Shown piece after piece: positions 17,667 through 27,065 of a DNA stretch of 64,000 bases; the first letter of the stretch is position 1, and every line of letters begins with the position of its first letter. Both the position numbers and the translations under genes were made by a program. The notes beneath the pieces are model-generated. The model saw only the letters and a list, made by a program, of their open reading frames with translations, searched no databases and was not told the DNA's origin. Source of the stretch: JAEWWD01 sp964440115 (GTDB lineage: Bacteria > Bacillota > Clostridia > Christensenellales > CAG-138); the NCBI GenBank assembly GCA_964440115.1, contig CAYTPV010000003.1:62001-126000 (forward strand), written 5' to 3'.

Positions 17667-19058
17667 TTATCGCGACACATACGGGCGTTTTAAATTCGGG
17701 AAAACAATTGATATGCTTGTGCCCTGATCCGGGCTGCTTTCAGCCGAAATTTCCGCCGCGTGCAGTTGGGCGATGGCGGCGACAATGGACAGCCCCAGTC
17801 CTGCGCTTCCATCCTTGCGGCTGCGCGATTTATCCGCCCTGTAGAAACGTTCGAATATGTGCGTCAACTGTTCTTCCTTCATTCCAATGCCGGTATCCTT
17901 TACCGTAAGACGCACCTTTTCCCCTGCCAGCTCGGATATGAGCATAATCTCGCCGCCTTCTTGCGTATATTTCCTGCTGTTATCAAGCAGGGCAAGAAGC
18001 ATTTGTTTGATCATATTCCGGTCACCCTGCAGAACGATATCGTCTTCCGCGCTGAGCATATACCGATGCGCAGGGTCCATCGCGGACTGTTCACCGAGAA
18101 GTTCCTCCATCAGGTCCTTTACCGAAAACGACTGTTTAGATACATCCCATTGTCCGATATCCCCGCGCGCCAGAAAAAGCAGGTTCTCCACCAGCTTCTG
18201 CATATATTCTGTTTGCCGGGAAATAGCATCCAAGCCTTCCTGCAGTATTTTCTGATCCGATTTCCCCCATCTTTGCAGAAGATCAATGTATCCCCGGATG
18301 ACGGAAAGCGGCGTCCGCAATTCATGGGAAGCGTCCGCCGCAAAGCGGCTTTGCTGCTCAAACGCGTTATCCACCCTTCCCAGCATCGTGTTGATAGTAG
18401 AGGCGAGTCTCTTTAATTCGTCGTCGGCTACCGGCTCCGCAAGCCGTCTTTTAAGATTCCGGCTGTCTATTTCAGCGGCTTCTCTGATCATGCCGTCGAT
18501 AGGCGCAAGCATCCTTCTGCTGACAAAACTCCCCACAAACCCTGCCGCCACAGCGCCTACGACGTTTGCACCCAGCAGCAGTATGCCCAGCAGCTTGAGA
18601 AAACTCAATTCATTCACTGGCCTGCTGACCAGAAGCACGGACCCAAGCGGCGTTTCGCCGTCGTACAAATCACTTTTCAGACTGATGAGTATGCCGTCAT
18701 CCTTCGTTGATACCATATGTACGATACCCTTACCGGAGGGTATCTCTTCGACGACCATATGGAAATTACGCAGCTTGTTTACAATTGACCCCTGGGGCGA
18801 ATAGATGAATATATTCAGATTAAGATCAAAGGATTCTTCTTCGAGCAGACCGGATGAGGTAAGGAATATCCCTTCGTCATACTCCTCGAGTATGTGGCTT
18901 TGAATAATGGACATCGTCTGGTACAAATACTCCTGCTTATCGCCGTAAAGCGCCTCATAGGTACTGAACAAAACGCCTGCGCTGAGCAGGAAGAATATCA
19001 CCACAAAAAGCGCGGCGCAAAGCAGTGCAAGCTTATCAGAAAGCTTTGCGTGCTTCAT
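17667..19058 (-). CDS. HAMP-containing sensor histidine kinase
   Basis: 463 residues. Transmembrane segments at about 10-32 and 155-178 frame an extracellular sensor domain of about 120 residues. A HAMP domain follows, then HisKA with the phospho-acceptor in ASHELRTP (His 245), and a HATPase with N-box LALLDNSRKYT, G1 VKDTGIGM and G2 GSAGLGLSIV. Its start overlaps the stop of the upstream response regulator by 4 bp, so they form one two-component system. The signal is unknown. Confidence 0.95.
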   Translation of the reverse strand: MKHAKLSDKLALLCAALFVVIFFLLSAGVLFSTYEALYGDKQEYLYQTMSIIQSHILEEYDEGIFLTSSGLLEEESFDLNLNIFIYSPQGSIVNKLRNFHMVVEEIPSGKGIVHMVSTKDDGILISLKSDLYDGETPLGSVLLVSRPVNELSFLKLLGILLLGANVVGAVAAGFVGSFVSRRMLAPIDGMIREAAEIDSRNLKRRLAEPVADDELKRLASTINTMLGRVDNAFEQQSRFAADASHELRTPLSVIRGYIDLLQRWGKSDQKILQEGLDAISRQTEYMQKLVENLLFLARGDIGQWDVSKQSFSVKDLMEELLGEQSAMDPAHRYMLSAEDDIVLQGDRNMIKQMLLALLDNSRKYTQEGGEIMLISELAGEKVRLTVKDTGIGMKEEQLTHIFERFYRADKSRSRKDGSAGLGLSIVAAIAQLHAAEISAESSPDQGTSISIVFPNLKRPYVSR

Positions 19059-19729
19059 TGTCTGGTCCTCAGTATATAACCCATACCACGCACCGTCTCA
19101 ATGTGTTTATAGGAAAAACCCTTGTCAATTTTTGCGCGGACATACCGCACGTAGACATCCACGATATTGCTGTCCCCGAAGTATTCATACCCCCAGACTT
19201 CGTTGAGCAGCTGCTCCCGCGTGAGCACGATATCATGATTCAATATGAAATAAGAAAGCAGATCATATTCCTTTTTGGTCAGCGGTATCTCTTCACCCTC
19301 TCGCATAATCACATGCGATAAAGGATACTGCACAAGATCGCCCACCCTGATCTCCTTCTTTGCAGCAACCGATGATTCCATGCGGGTTACGACACGCATA
19401 CGCGCAAGCAGTTCTTCTATGTGAAACGGTTTGGTCAGGTAATCGTTTGCGCCGGTATCCAGCCCCGATACCTTATCCATAACCTCGTCTCGCGCGGTCA
19501 GCAAAATGACCGGCGTCTGCTTGCTCTGCCGCAGCCTTCGCAGCACTTCAATACCGTTCAAACCGGGCAGCATAACGTCAAGCAAAATGATATCATAGTC
19601 CGCGTTGAGAGCCATCGTCAGCCCGTCGCGTCCATTATGCGTAAACGCCGTCTCGTATCCCTCGTGCTGCAGTTCCAGCTCAAGAAAACGTACGATATCC
19701 GCTTCATCTTCGATGATTAGTACGCGCAT
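19055..19729 (-). CDS. OmpR/PhoB family response regulator
   Basis: 224 residues. Receiver domain with acidic pocket EDEAD, phospho-acceptor Asp51 (LLDVMLPG), and the conserved Thr and Lys (ILLTARDE, YLTKPF). The winged-helix effector domain covers residues 128-223 (LTREQLLNEVWGY, VDVYVRYVRAKID). GGAGG ribosome binding site. Partner of the overlapping histidine kinase. It is divergent from the glycosidase gene at 19934, whose control region it shares. Confidence 0.95.
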   Translation of the reverse strand: MRVLIIEDEADIVRFLELELQHEGYETAFTHNGRDGLTMALNADYDIILLDVMLPGLNGIEVLRRLRQSKQTPVILLTARDEVMDKVSGLDTGANDYLTKPFHIEELLARMRVVTRMESSVAAKKEIRVGDLVQYPLSHVIMREGEEIPLTKKEYDLLSYFILNHDIVLTREQLLNEVWGYEYFGDSNIVDVYVRYVRAKIDKGFSYKHIETVRGMGYILRTRQ

Positions 19730-19933
19730 GCAGCACCTCCATTTCGCACATTATACCGCATGCAGGGGATTTCATCCATTCTTCGCTTTATTTCTCACGA
19801 AAATCTAATCTTTTGCTCATGGGATTACAAGTAACACAAGTTATGCTACACTCAAATAAATTAAACGGAACGAAGCAACCGCCCTAAACGACGCGGCTAA
19901 CGACTCCGTTTCGCGCAATATCGAGGTAGAGTC

Positions 19934-20920
19934 ATGAGACATAGGCAGAATAAGAGGCTGCTGCCAGGGTGGGCGGTCGTGTTGCTGGATATTGTGGCGT
20001 TAGGCGCTGCGTTGTGCGTCTTCTCCCTATTTCACCATGTTCTGCCCAAATACGGCAAGGGGCCAATCAAAAGTATTGTAACGGTGCAGCAGCCTTCCTC
20101 CAGCTCTATAAAAGCAGTGTCGCCATCAAACGCCAATTCGGCGCCGGACGTGGCCACAACCGCAGCGCCGGGTGATTTTTCCGCAGCTTTCCCAACGAAA
20201 GATACAGGAACAGGCGCGGATTACAGCCACCAATCGGATACTGTCCGCGTTGCAGTCAAAAAGCACTCCGACAATGGCGTGACCTATTATGTAGCCGACG
20301 TTTGGGTGAAGAATATTTCCTACCTTCGCACTGCGTTTGCCAAAGATCAATACGGCCAGGGCATCCATCAGCCTTTTATGGATATGGCCCAAAGCAATAA
20401 AGCGATTGTAGCGATATCCGGCGATTACTACGGCGCGCGGGCAAAAGGCGTAGTGGTGCGTAACGGCCAGCTGTACCGGGACAGCTCCTTTGATGATGTC
20501 TGTGTATTATATGAGAACGGAATACTGGAAACATACACGAATGCTGAATTCCAAATCGACGATGCGATCGAGCGCAACGCATACCAGATCTGGAGCTTTG
20601 GCCCACAGTTGCTTCGCGACGGACAACCCATGACCGAATTTAACAGCACCGTAACAAGCGCAAATCCTCGCTGTGCTATCGGCTATTATGAACCGGGACA
20701 CTATTGTTTTGTACTGGTCGACGGCCGTCAGCCCGGTTATTCCGAGGGAATGACTATGGAAGCGCTATCGAAACTGTTTTTCGATTTAGGCTGTAAGGAC
20801 GCTTATAACCTGGATGGCGGGCAAACCGCAATGATGGCGTTCGGTGACCAGTTGGTGAACCAACCCTATAACGGGGGCCGTCAGTCCAGCGATATCATTT
20901 ATATCTCCGAAGACGCGTAA
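19934..20920 (+). CDS. NAGPA-type phosphodiester glycosidase family protein
   Basis: 328 residues. One N-terminal membrane anchor (about 12-35), a Ser/Thr/Pro linker to about residue 95, then the NAGPA/DUF2233 domain: AISGDYYGARAKGVVVRNGQLY, VLVDGRQPGYSEGMTM and the signature LDGGQTAMMAF. Related enzymes remove GlcNAc-type sugars linked through phosphodiesters; in bacteria the substrate may be wall or exopolysaccharide material, which is inference. It faces outside the membrane. It is divergent from the two-component operon and followed 12 bp later by a small membrane protein gene. Confidence 0.87.
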   Translation: MRHRQNKRLLPGWAVVLLDIVALGAALCVFSLFHHVLPKYGKGPIKSIVTVQQPSSSSIKAVSPSNANSAPDVATTAAPGDFSAAFPTKDTGTGADYSHQSDTVRVAVKKHSDNGVTYYVADVWVKNISYLRTAFAKDQYGQGIHQPFMDMAQSNKAIVAISGDYYGARAKGVVVRNGQLYRDSSFDDVCVLYENGILETYTNAEFQIDDAIERNAYQIWSFGPQLLRDGQPMTEFNSTVTSANPRCAIGYYEPGHYCFVLVDGRQPGYSEGMTMEALSKLFFDLGCKDAYNLDGGQTAMMAFGDQLVNQPYNGGRQSSDIIYISEDA

Positions 20921-20932
20921 CGGAGGCGACTA

Positions 20933-21142
20933 ATGCTGCAAATACGAAAGTTTCTCTCGCACTTGATAATCATATTTGGCGGAATGTTTATAACCTTTTT
21001 CATACTCGACCGGTTCAACCCGGGCATGGGATTTGTTGATAGCGAAATAAGCAGATGGGTTCTACTAGGTTTCGCTCTCACAGCTATTTCCCAAGGCATA
21101 CTCTCACTGATTTCAATTCGCTGGCAAGAGCGAGAGAAATAA
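20933..21142 (+). CDS. small two-helix membrane protein
   Basis: 69 residues with two hydrophobic helices (about 9-25 and 43-60) separated by a short loop with FNPGMGF. A good GGAGG box 6 nt before the ATG and a 12-bp distance from the glycosidase gene support a real, co-transcribed gene. I do not recognise the family. A role as partner of the glycosidase is suggested only by position. Confidence 0.7.
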   Translation: MLQIRKFLSHLIIIFGGMFITFFILDRFNPGMGFVDSEISRWVLLGFALTAISQGILSLISIRWQEREK

Positions 21143-21178
21143 ATGTTCTCCCCTAAAGTCGGGCCGTAAAGGCCCAAA

Positions 21179-21213
21179 ATACCGCCAATGCCCATGCGTT
21201 GGCGGTATTGCTT
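21179..21213 (+). terminator. terminator after the glycosidase operon
   Basis: A perfect 11-bp stem AATACCGCCAA/TTGGCGGTATT with a short T-rich tail. Confidence 0.7.
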
Positions 21214-21479
21214 TGCTGTTTGCCGTTATGAGTACGGCTTCACCGTGCGGCTCATGGAACAGGAAGAACAGCGTACTGATTCCTTGCTTTTTCAGGTATG
21301 GCTCTGTATGTGCCCAGCACTTACTTGCCCTTTCTTTTCGTGTCTTTTCAAGAGTGATACATATACATCTTCTACATGCTATACAGATTTGCGGGAAATG
21401 CGGCCTGTCAACCACACTCAAACGCAGCTTTTTAAGCGCCGCAAATAAGAAGCAGGTGAAGCGCTGTCAAATAAAATAA

Positions 21480-21714
21480 AATGCACTTGCCGCAAGCGGC
21501 AAGCGCATTCAGGCTGTCAATAAACATCTAGGTAGAATACCGAACAACCTTTTGTGCAATATGAGGCTTTCAATACGTCATTTTGCAGCGACATGCGCGG
21601 TGCAAAACGACACCTTAGAGCGTAAGTTGAGGCGACAGCTTTTCCTGCGCAGCAGGAAACCGAGCGTCAACTTGCGCGGTGAACTTCGAAAAAGTGGACA
21701 CTTCCACTTTTTCG
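21480..21714. repeat. array of four intergenic hairpins
   Basis: In order: CTTGCCGC/GCGGCAAG (about 21486-21503), TTTTGCA/TGCAAAA (about 21581-21608), a nested AAGTTGA...TCAACTT around TTTCCTGC/GCAGGAAA (about 21622-21678), and CGAAAAAGTGGA/TCCACTTTTTCG (about 21687-21714). The layout resembles the family 1 elements but the sequences differ. Confidence 0.55.
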
Positions 21715-21720
21715 ACAGTA

Positions 21721-21752
21721 AAATACACCTGCCGCAAGCAGCAGGTGTATTT
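21721..21752 (-). terminator. terminator of the BMP importer operon
   Basis: A perfect 12-bp stem AAATACACCTGC/GCAGGTGTATTT; on the minus strand it lies 23 bp after the stop of the substrate-binding protein gene. Confidence 0.75.
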
Positions 21753-21774
21753 GTGTTACTCTGTAAGACTCGGT

Positions 21775-22854
21775 CTATTTGATGATCATCGGATCGAGAT
21801 CGCCGGGAACCTTGATTTCGCCGGAGATGATCTTCGCCTGAGCGTCTTCGACCGCCGCGATCACTTCCGCGGGAACCTTGGACTTCAGATTCTCGTTCCA
21901 GACCAAACCTGTGCAGCCATCCGCAAGACCAGCCTTGATATAATCGCCAGCCTTGAAGCCCTTGATAGCCTTCTCAACTGTGGCGATGTAGCCAGCGCTG
22001 TAATCGAACACGCCGGAGCAGAGAACGGTATCGGGGCCGTCGGCGTTATAGTTGGCCAGAGCGCCCAGCGCATACACGCCCGGGCTATCGATAGCGGCCT
22101 TGAGTACGCCCAACGAACCGGCATTCGCGTTGCCGAACACGAAATCCGCGCCGTTCTTGATCTGGTTCATGGTGGTTTCATATGCTTCATTCATGTCGAT
22201 GTTGGAAAGAATGGCATACTGGTACTTGATGTCGGGTTTGACGGTCTGCGCTGCAACAAGAATGGCGTTGGCGGACTTCACGTAAGACGGATAGGAGCCG
22301 CCCAGCACGAAGCCGAGGTTGCCGGTCTTGGACATGTTGGCAGAAACGATACCCATCAGGTAGCAGGTCTCTTCAAATGCCATGAACGTGGGGATCTGGT
22401 TCGCCGTCATGACGTCACCCCCCTGGGTGATGAAGAGAACGTCCGGATAATCCGGGCTGATCTCGGAGAAGGGAGTTGCATACTGCGCGCCGTGGCCGAA
22501 GATGATGTTGTAACCGTCTTCGATGAGCGCTTCGGCTTCGCTGACCATCTTATCAGCTGTGGAAGCTTCTACGATGGTGGTTTCGATGCCGAGTTTATCC
22601 TGGATTGCGCGGGCCGCTTCAGCGCCGAGCTGGCAGAAACCGCCGTCAGTGGCAGAGCCGGGGATCAGCATGCCAAGTTTCCATACCTTCGCGGGGGCTT
22701 CCGTTGCAGCGGGAGCTTCGGTTGCTGCGGGGGCTTCGGTCGCAGCGGGTTCAGCGGCGGGGGTGGCTTCGGGTGCGGGTGCTTTGGCAGCACAGCCAGC
22801 CAGGGCGCCCAGAAGCATGATGGTTACCATAACAAGAGCCAGATACCGTTTCAT
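21775..22854 (-). CDS. BMP family nucleoside-binding lipoprotein (ABC importer)
   Basis: 359 residues. Lipoprotein signal MKRYLALVMVTIMLLGALAGC (Cys 21) followed by an Ala/Pro/Glu/Thr linker with AATEAP repeats. The mature part is a PnrA/BMP periplasmic-binding fold: KLGMLIPGSATDGGFCQLG, FGHGAQYATPFSEISPDYPD and DFVFGNANAGSLGVLKAA. The start at 22854 is chosen from the signal peptide and the AGGAGG box 11 nt upstream. It is the last gene of the operon with the two permeases and the ATPase, and it captures purine nucleosides or related ligands outside the cell. Confidence 0.92.
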   Translation of the reverse strand: MKRYLALVMVTIMLLGALAGCAAKAPAPEATPAAEPAATEAPAATEAPAATEAPAKVWKLGMLIPGSATDGGFCQLGAEAARAIQDKLGIETTIVEASTADKMVSEAEALIEDGYNIIFGHGAQYATPFSEISPDYPDVLFITQGGDVMTANQIPTFMAFEETCYLMGIVSANMSKTGNLGFVLGGSYPSYVKSANAILVAAQTVKPDIKYQYAILSNIDMNEAYETTMNQIKNGADFVFGNANAGSLGVLKAAIDSPGVYALGALANYNADGPDTVLCSGVFDYSAGYIATVEKAIKGFKAGDYIKAGLADGCTGLVWNENLKSKVPAEVIAAVEDAQAKIISGEIKVPGDLDPMIIK

Positions 22855-22936
22855 TAGGTCATTTCCTCCTCGTGTGTTGTCTATGATACAGCCTCGAACG
22901 AAGCTTATCATCGGATTGGGTCAGGCATATCATCCG

Positions 22937-23881
22937 TCAGGATTTTTCGTAGGGAGTGCCCTGCGCGCTGGGGGCGCCGACTCTGTTGCGGCTCACCGCC
23001 ACAACTGCCAGCACGGTTGCGATATAAGGCACCATCATAATAATATTGCTCGGGATTTCTACGCCTATGTTCTGCAAGCTCATCTGCAGGGAGTTTGCCC
23101 CGCCGAATATGAGAGCGCCCGCCAGTATGCCATAGGGATTCCATTTGCCGAGTATGACGACCGCCAGGGCGATAAAGCCCTTTCCTCCCGTCATGTTCTC
23201 ACCAAACGCGTTTGTTTGCGCTATGGAAAGATAAGCGCCTGCAATGCCCAGTAAAACGCCGCTTAACAGCGTGGTGATGTAACGCGTGCGTATGACGTCA
23301 ATGCCCATGCAGTCGGCTGCCTTAGGATGCTCGCCCACCGAGATGATTTTCAGGCCGACGGATGTACGGTTCATGATAAATGCCATCGCGAATACCATAA
23401 TGAGACCGAAATAAACAATGACATTATGGTTAAACAGTACGGTTCCAAGTATGGGTATCTTGGAAAGCAGCGGAATGGGGGCCGGCGGGAAGCTTCCCAC
23501 CATCATGCCGCTCACGCCCTCACCCGCGCTCGCATCATAAAACATCATTCGGTAAAGCACGCTCGTGATGCCCGCACCCAGCATGTTGATTGCCGCGCCT
23601 ATGACTACCTGCTGCGCCTTAAATGTAATGGTAGCAACCGCAAACAGGGTGATAAACAATAAACAGGCGATGATTGCGAACAACAGCCCGTACCAATAGC
23701 TGCCCGTCAGACGTGTGCCCGCATATCCTGCAAACGCGCCCATGAGCATAATGCCTTCCGCGCCTATATTCATCATACCGGCACGTTCTGCGAGAGCCAG
23801 CCCAAGACCTGCTATGAGCAGCGGCGTTGCCATACGAACGGCAGCGGCAAGGAAATTCGTGAATTGATCCAGAAATGCCAT
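22937..23881 (-). CDS. ABC transporter permease, nucleoside type (NupQ/YufQ-like)
   Basis: 314 residues with eight to nine membrane helices. Family marks: LALAERAGMMNIGAEGIMLMGAFAGY near the start, and ADCMGIDVIRTRY followed by GGKGFIALAVVILGKWNP in the second half, typical of the BPD_transp_2 family. It pairs with the permease gene 2 bp upstream to form the channel of the importer. Confidence 0.93.
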   Translation of the reverse strand: MAFLDQFTNFLAAAVRMATPLLIAGLGLALAERAGMMNIGAEGIMLMGAFAGYAGTRLTGSYWYGLLFAIIACLLFITLFAVATITFKAQQVVIGAAINMLGAGITSVLYRMMFYDASAGEGVSGMMVGSFPPAPIPLLSKIPILGTVLFNHNVIVYFGLIMVFAMAFIMNRTSVGLKIISVGEHPKAADCMGIDVIRTRYITTLLSGVLLGIAGAYLSIAQTNAFGENMTGGKGFIALAVVILGKWNPYGILAGALIFGGANSLQMSLQNIGVEIPSNIIMMVPYIATVLAVVAVSRNRVGAPSAQGTPYEKS

Positions 23882-23883
23882 AT

Positions 23884-24942
23884 CTATTTCCCTCCCTTTA
23901 CCGTCAGGCGTTTTCCGCGCTGCCTGCTCATTTCCGCAAGCGCGACGAAAACGACGATGACGCCCTGGAATATATTTACGAACGAGGCGGAAACATCGGC
24001 CGCGCGCTGCATTGCAGTTGAACCCGCGTTGAGGAAACCGAACAATAGCGCACTGAGTACAACGCCTATGGGATTATTGGACGCAAGTATGGAAACCGCG
24101 ATGGCCGTGTAGCCATAGCCCGGCGATATGCCCTCGAACAGGAAATGAGACGTTCCTGCAAGCTCTATCGCGCCGCCAAGGCCTGCGATACCGCCGCTGA
24201 TAATCATAGCGGTGATCATTGTTCTCTGCACGTTGATGCCGCCGCACTGCGCAGCAATGGGGCTGAGGCCGACCGCACGCATTTCATAGCCGTAATAGGT
24301 CTTAAACAGCCAGATGAATGCGATGACCGCCACTATCAGGCCGAGTATAAAGCCAATATGCAGCCGGGTTTCCGGAAGCAGGTAGGAAAGATATGCGTCT
24401 TTTGCAATTGAGAAGGACTGCGGTTCCGCCTGCGTGGTATCCTGCAGCGGTCCGCGGATAAGATATCCAAGCAGCTGCACCGCAATATAGTTGAACATGA
24501 TGGTTGTGATGACTTCGCTCACGCCGTAACGGGCTTTGAGCCACCCGGGGATCAAACCCCACAGTGCTCCCGCTATAGCGCCAGCCAGGAACATCAGCAG
24601 TATGATGACAATACCGGGCAAGCCTGTCAGCGTTGTGCCTACAACGGTAGCCGCAATCGCGCCCAGCAGGAACTGACCTTCGGTACCAATATTAAATACA
24701 TTACAACGGAAGGAAAGCGCTACCGCGATACCAGTAAACAGCAGCGGGCATGATTTGTTGAGCCATGTTCCAAATGCGCGGGTGTTCTTGAACGAAGCGC
24801 CGTAGAGAGCCTTGAACGCCGCCTGTGCGTCGTAACCGGCGATGACGAGCAGCAGCCAACACAGCACGATGGCGCTGATAATCGCAACGATGGGTTTCCA
24901 GAAAGCCCGGAAAAAAGCAAGTACTTTCGTCATGCGTTGCAC
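23884..24942 (-). CDS. ABC transporter permease, nucleoside type (NupP/YufP-like)
   Basis: 352 residues with about nine membrane helices. Family marks: LSFRCNVFNIGTEGQFLLGAI, FNYIAVQLLGYLIRGPLQD and SPGYGYTAIAVSILASNNP. It overlaps the ATPase gene by 13 bp and ends 2 bp before the second permease. The two permeases with different N-terminal lengths are the normal set for Bmp/Nup-type importers. Confidence 0.93.
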   Translation of the reverse strand: MQRMTKVLAFFRAFWKPIVAIISAIVLCWLLLVIAGYDAQAAFKALYGASFKNTRAFGTWLNKSCPLLFTGIAVALSFRCNVFNIGTEGQFLLGAIAATVVGTTLTGLPGIVIILLMFLAGAIAGALWGLIPGWLKARYGVSEVITTIMFNYIAVQLLGYLIRGPLQDTTQAEPQSFSIAKDAYLSYLLPETRLHIGFILGLIVAVIAFIWLFKTYYGYEMRAVGLSPIAAQCGGINVQRTMITAMIISGGIAGLGGAIELAGTSHFLFEGISPGYGYTAIAVSILASNNPIGVVLSALLFGFLNAGSTAMQRAADVSASFVNIFQGVIVVFVALAEMSRQRGKRLTVKGGK

Positions 24943-26465
24943 TCCTTTCCGGCGGCTTCCGCCTGTTCGCGCGTTTTACCCGCCATCATGAGACCGATGA
25001 GGGTAGCGGGGGTATCGTGCCGAACTTCTCCCATGAATTCTCCATTGTGAATAACAAGTATTCTGTCGCTGAGCGATACGATTTCGTCAAGGTCCGTCGA
25101 GACCAGCAAAACAGCCTTTTTCTTTGTGCGCTCTTCGAGCAGTTTGCTGCGCACAAATTCCGTTGCGCCGATATCCAGTCCGCGCGTTGGCTGCAGTGCA
25201 ACGAGTATGCTCGGATTGCGATCCACCTCGCGCGCGAGAATGACCTTCTGCTGATTGCCGCCGGAAAGCCCGCCCGCTTCGTAATCGATATCCGCAGGCC
25301 GTACGTCGAATTCGCGCACTAGCTCCTGCGCATGCGCTTCCACCGCAGAACGGTTTAAGAACATGCCTTTGGTATAGCGTTTGCTGCGCTGCATGCCCAT
25401 GATGATGTTTTCTTTAATGGGGAATTTGAGTACGAGACCCTTTTTATGACGATCGTCGGGTATATGCGCCATACCCTTATCGAGAAGGAAGCGTATGCTC
25501 TTGTTTTCGGCGCGTTCTCCGGATATGCAAATTTCGCCGGCCTCCGTTTTACGCAAGCCAACAACGGCCTCGCTCAATTCAAGCTGACCGTTCCCGTCCA
25601 CGCCGGCAATACCGAGTATTTCGCCTTCGCGGACTTCAAAACTCACGCCTTTGACAGCGTTGAGTCCTTTATTATTCTTGACTACAAGATTTTTTACTTC
25701 GAGAAGAGGGCTGCCGAAGCTTTCGCCTTCCACCTGACGGTCCAGGCAAACGTCGCGGCCGACCATCATACGGGCAAGCTCATTCTGATCCGTATCACAG
25801 ACATTAAGGGTGCTCACCATTTTCCCCTGCCGCATGACAGTCACACGGTCCGCGTAATTGGTAACCTCGGACATTTTGTGCGTGATCAGAATAATCGAAT
25901 ATCCCTGCTGAGACAGCTTTTTGAGTGAAGCAAACAGCTCCACGACTTCATTGGGCGTAAGCACCGCTGAAGGCTCGTCGAGTATCAATATGCGCGCGTC
26001 ACGCATAAGCACTTTTAATATTTCAACTTTTTGCTGGACACCGACCGGTATTTGCCATATGAGGGCAGAGGGATCGACATTGAACCCAAAACGGTCGTTG
26101 AGTTCCCTGACACGTTCGTTGAGCTGTTTCATATTCAGCACGAAACCCGCGCTCTTCATGCCAAGGAATATATTCTGTGTGACAGTCAGCTGTGGGATAA
26201 GCATAAAATGCTGGTGAACCATGCCAATGCCCTTTGTAATCGCTACGTTTGGACAATCGATGCAGACTGGTTCCCCCATAATGCTGATCGTGCCGCTGTC
26301 GCAGGAGTAGAGGCCGTACAGGATGTTCATCAGCGTGGACTTTCCTGCGCCGTTTTCCCCGAGCAAAGCGTGAATTTCTCCTTCCCTAAGAGTAAAATCC
26401 ACATTCTCGTTGGCGCAGAAATTTCCGAAATGCTTATAAATACTTCGCATTTCCACTACATTCAT
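24930..26465 (-). CDS. ABC transporter ATPase, double nucleotide-binding domain (NupO/YufO-like)
   Basis: 511 residues holding two ABC cassettes in tandem. The first has Walker A GENGAGKST, a signature diverged to IPVGVQQKVEIL, and Walker B ILILDEPSAVLTP. The second has a degenerate Walker A (GVDGNGQLEL), signature LSGGNQQKVILARE and a Walker B-like region SILVALQPTRGLD. This is the sugar/nucleoside importer type, where only one site is fully canonical. First gene of the operon; GGAG box 8 nt before the ATG. Confidence 0.95.
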   Translation of the reverse strand: MNVVEMRSIYKHFGNFCANENVDFTLREGEIHALLGENGAGKSTLMNILYGLYSCDSGTISIMGEPVCIDCPNVAITKGIGMVHQHFMLIPQLTVTQNIFLGMKSAGFVLNMKQLNERVRELNDRFGFNVDPSALIWQIPVGVQQKVEILKVLMRDARILILDEPSAVLTPNEVVELFASLKKLSQQGYSIILITHKMSEVTNYADRVTVMRQGKMVSTLNVCDTDQNELARMMVGRDVCLDRQVEGESFGSPLLEVKNLVVKNNKGLNAVKGVSFEVREGEILGIAGVDGNGQLELSEAVVGLRKTEAGEICISGERAENKSIRFLLDKGMAHIPDDRHKKGLVLKFPIKENIIMGMQRSKRYTKGMFLNRSAVEAHAQELVREFDVRPADIDYEAGGLSGGNQQKVILAREVDRNPSILVALQPTRGLDIGATEFVRSKLLEERTKKKAVLLVSTDLDEIVSLSDRILVIHNGEFMGEVRHDTPATLIGLMMAGKTREQAEAAGKECNA

Positions 26466-26751
26466 CTTCTGGCTCCTTATGTTTGGTATTTAAGAACATA
26501 CCCGGCTCCACGGATATGCCTTGATTTGGGATGTAAGAAAGATTTTTCAAAGTGCGTACAAATTTTGGTTACATATTATGTAGAACAATGAACATTTCGA
26601 TGTTGTTATTGTAATTGTTAGAACCATGTTTGTCTAGAGTGGATTCAAGAAATATCATTCGATAACGTTCAGTATATTTTTACTAAAAGGCTCAACTAAC
26701 TACATGGAATTTCAATATATGTTAATTTTCATAGGGGCTTACGTTTCGCAA

Positions 26752-26853
26752 AAAACGGCGCAAAAATTGCGCCGTTTTAGGTCATCGGCAAAGTCCATTG
26801 GACTTTGCCGATGCGTTTTCTGCGGGTTAAAATGCAGCTCATGGCTGCATTTT
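26752..26853. repeat. triple-hairpin dispersed repeat, family 1, copy C (covarying stems)
   Basis: Three hairpins: AAAACGGCGCAA/TTGCGCCGTTTT (26752-26778), CATCGGCAAAGTCC/GGACTTTGCCGATG (26783-26813) and AAAATGCAGC/GCTGCATTTT (26829-26853). The linker TTTTCTGCGGGTTA matches TTTCTGCACGTTA in copy B, but the stem bases differ on both arms so pairing is kept. Beyond it, CCGATTTG (26859) and CAAATCGG (near 26944) may form a further long-range stem. Confidence 0.8.
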
Positions 26854-27010
26854 TTCCACCGATTTGACGCGCATGCACCCGAATGGCACATTCGTGTATT
26901 CTTCAAGGAATGATGTGCAGCTACGCAGCACAGCCAATCGTCCAAATCGGATGAAATGTGGGAGATTTTCGAATACCCCCGCACCCCCATAGAGGGTTTA
27001 TGGATACTTT

Positions 27011-27035
27011 AAACGGCGCAAATACTGCGCCGTTT
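27011..27035 (-). terminator. hairpin after the xanthine dehydrogenase gene
   Basis: AAACGGCGCA/TGCGCCGTTT with a 5-nt loop, 31 bp after the stop codon; the T-tract is short. Confidence 0.6.
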
Positions 27036-27065
27036 ATATGAATTCCTATATTATTCACTTGTTAG

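Larger units (their letters stand above)
21143..21774. other. 632-bp intergenic region without a supported gene
   Basis: The left end holds a terminator (21179-21209). The middle has no frame with a ribosome binding site or recognisable product. The right half is a run of hairpins, listed separately. A minus-strand frame at 21113-21421 is open for 102 codons but has no start signal and overlaps the small membrane protein; I do not call it a gene. Confidence 0.6.
26466..27065. other. 600-bp intergenic region: importer leader, hairpins, xdh 3' end
   Basis: No gene is supported. The part next to the importer operon (26466-26700) is AT-rich and must hold its promoter, but I see no confident -35/-10 pair. 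The right half holds repeat family 1 copy C and a hairpin behind the xanthine dehydrogenase gene. Confidence 0.6.

Noticed and set aside
21113..21421. 102-codon minus-strand frame with a Lys/Arg-rich stretch
   Set aside because: No ribosome binding site, overlaps the end of the small membrane protein and a terminator, and no family recognised.
26466..26700. Possible purine riboswitch before the nucleoside importer
   Set aside because: No purine-aptamer core sequences or paired elements could be found on the minus strand.
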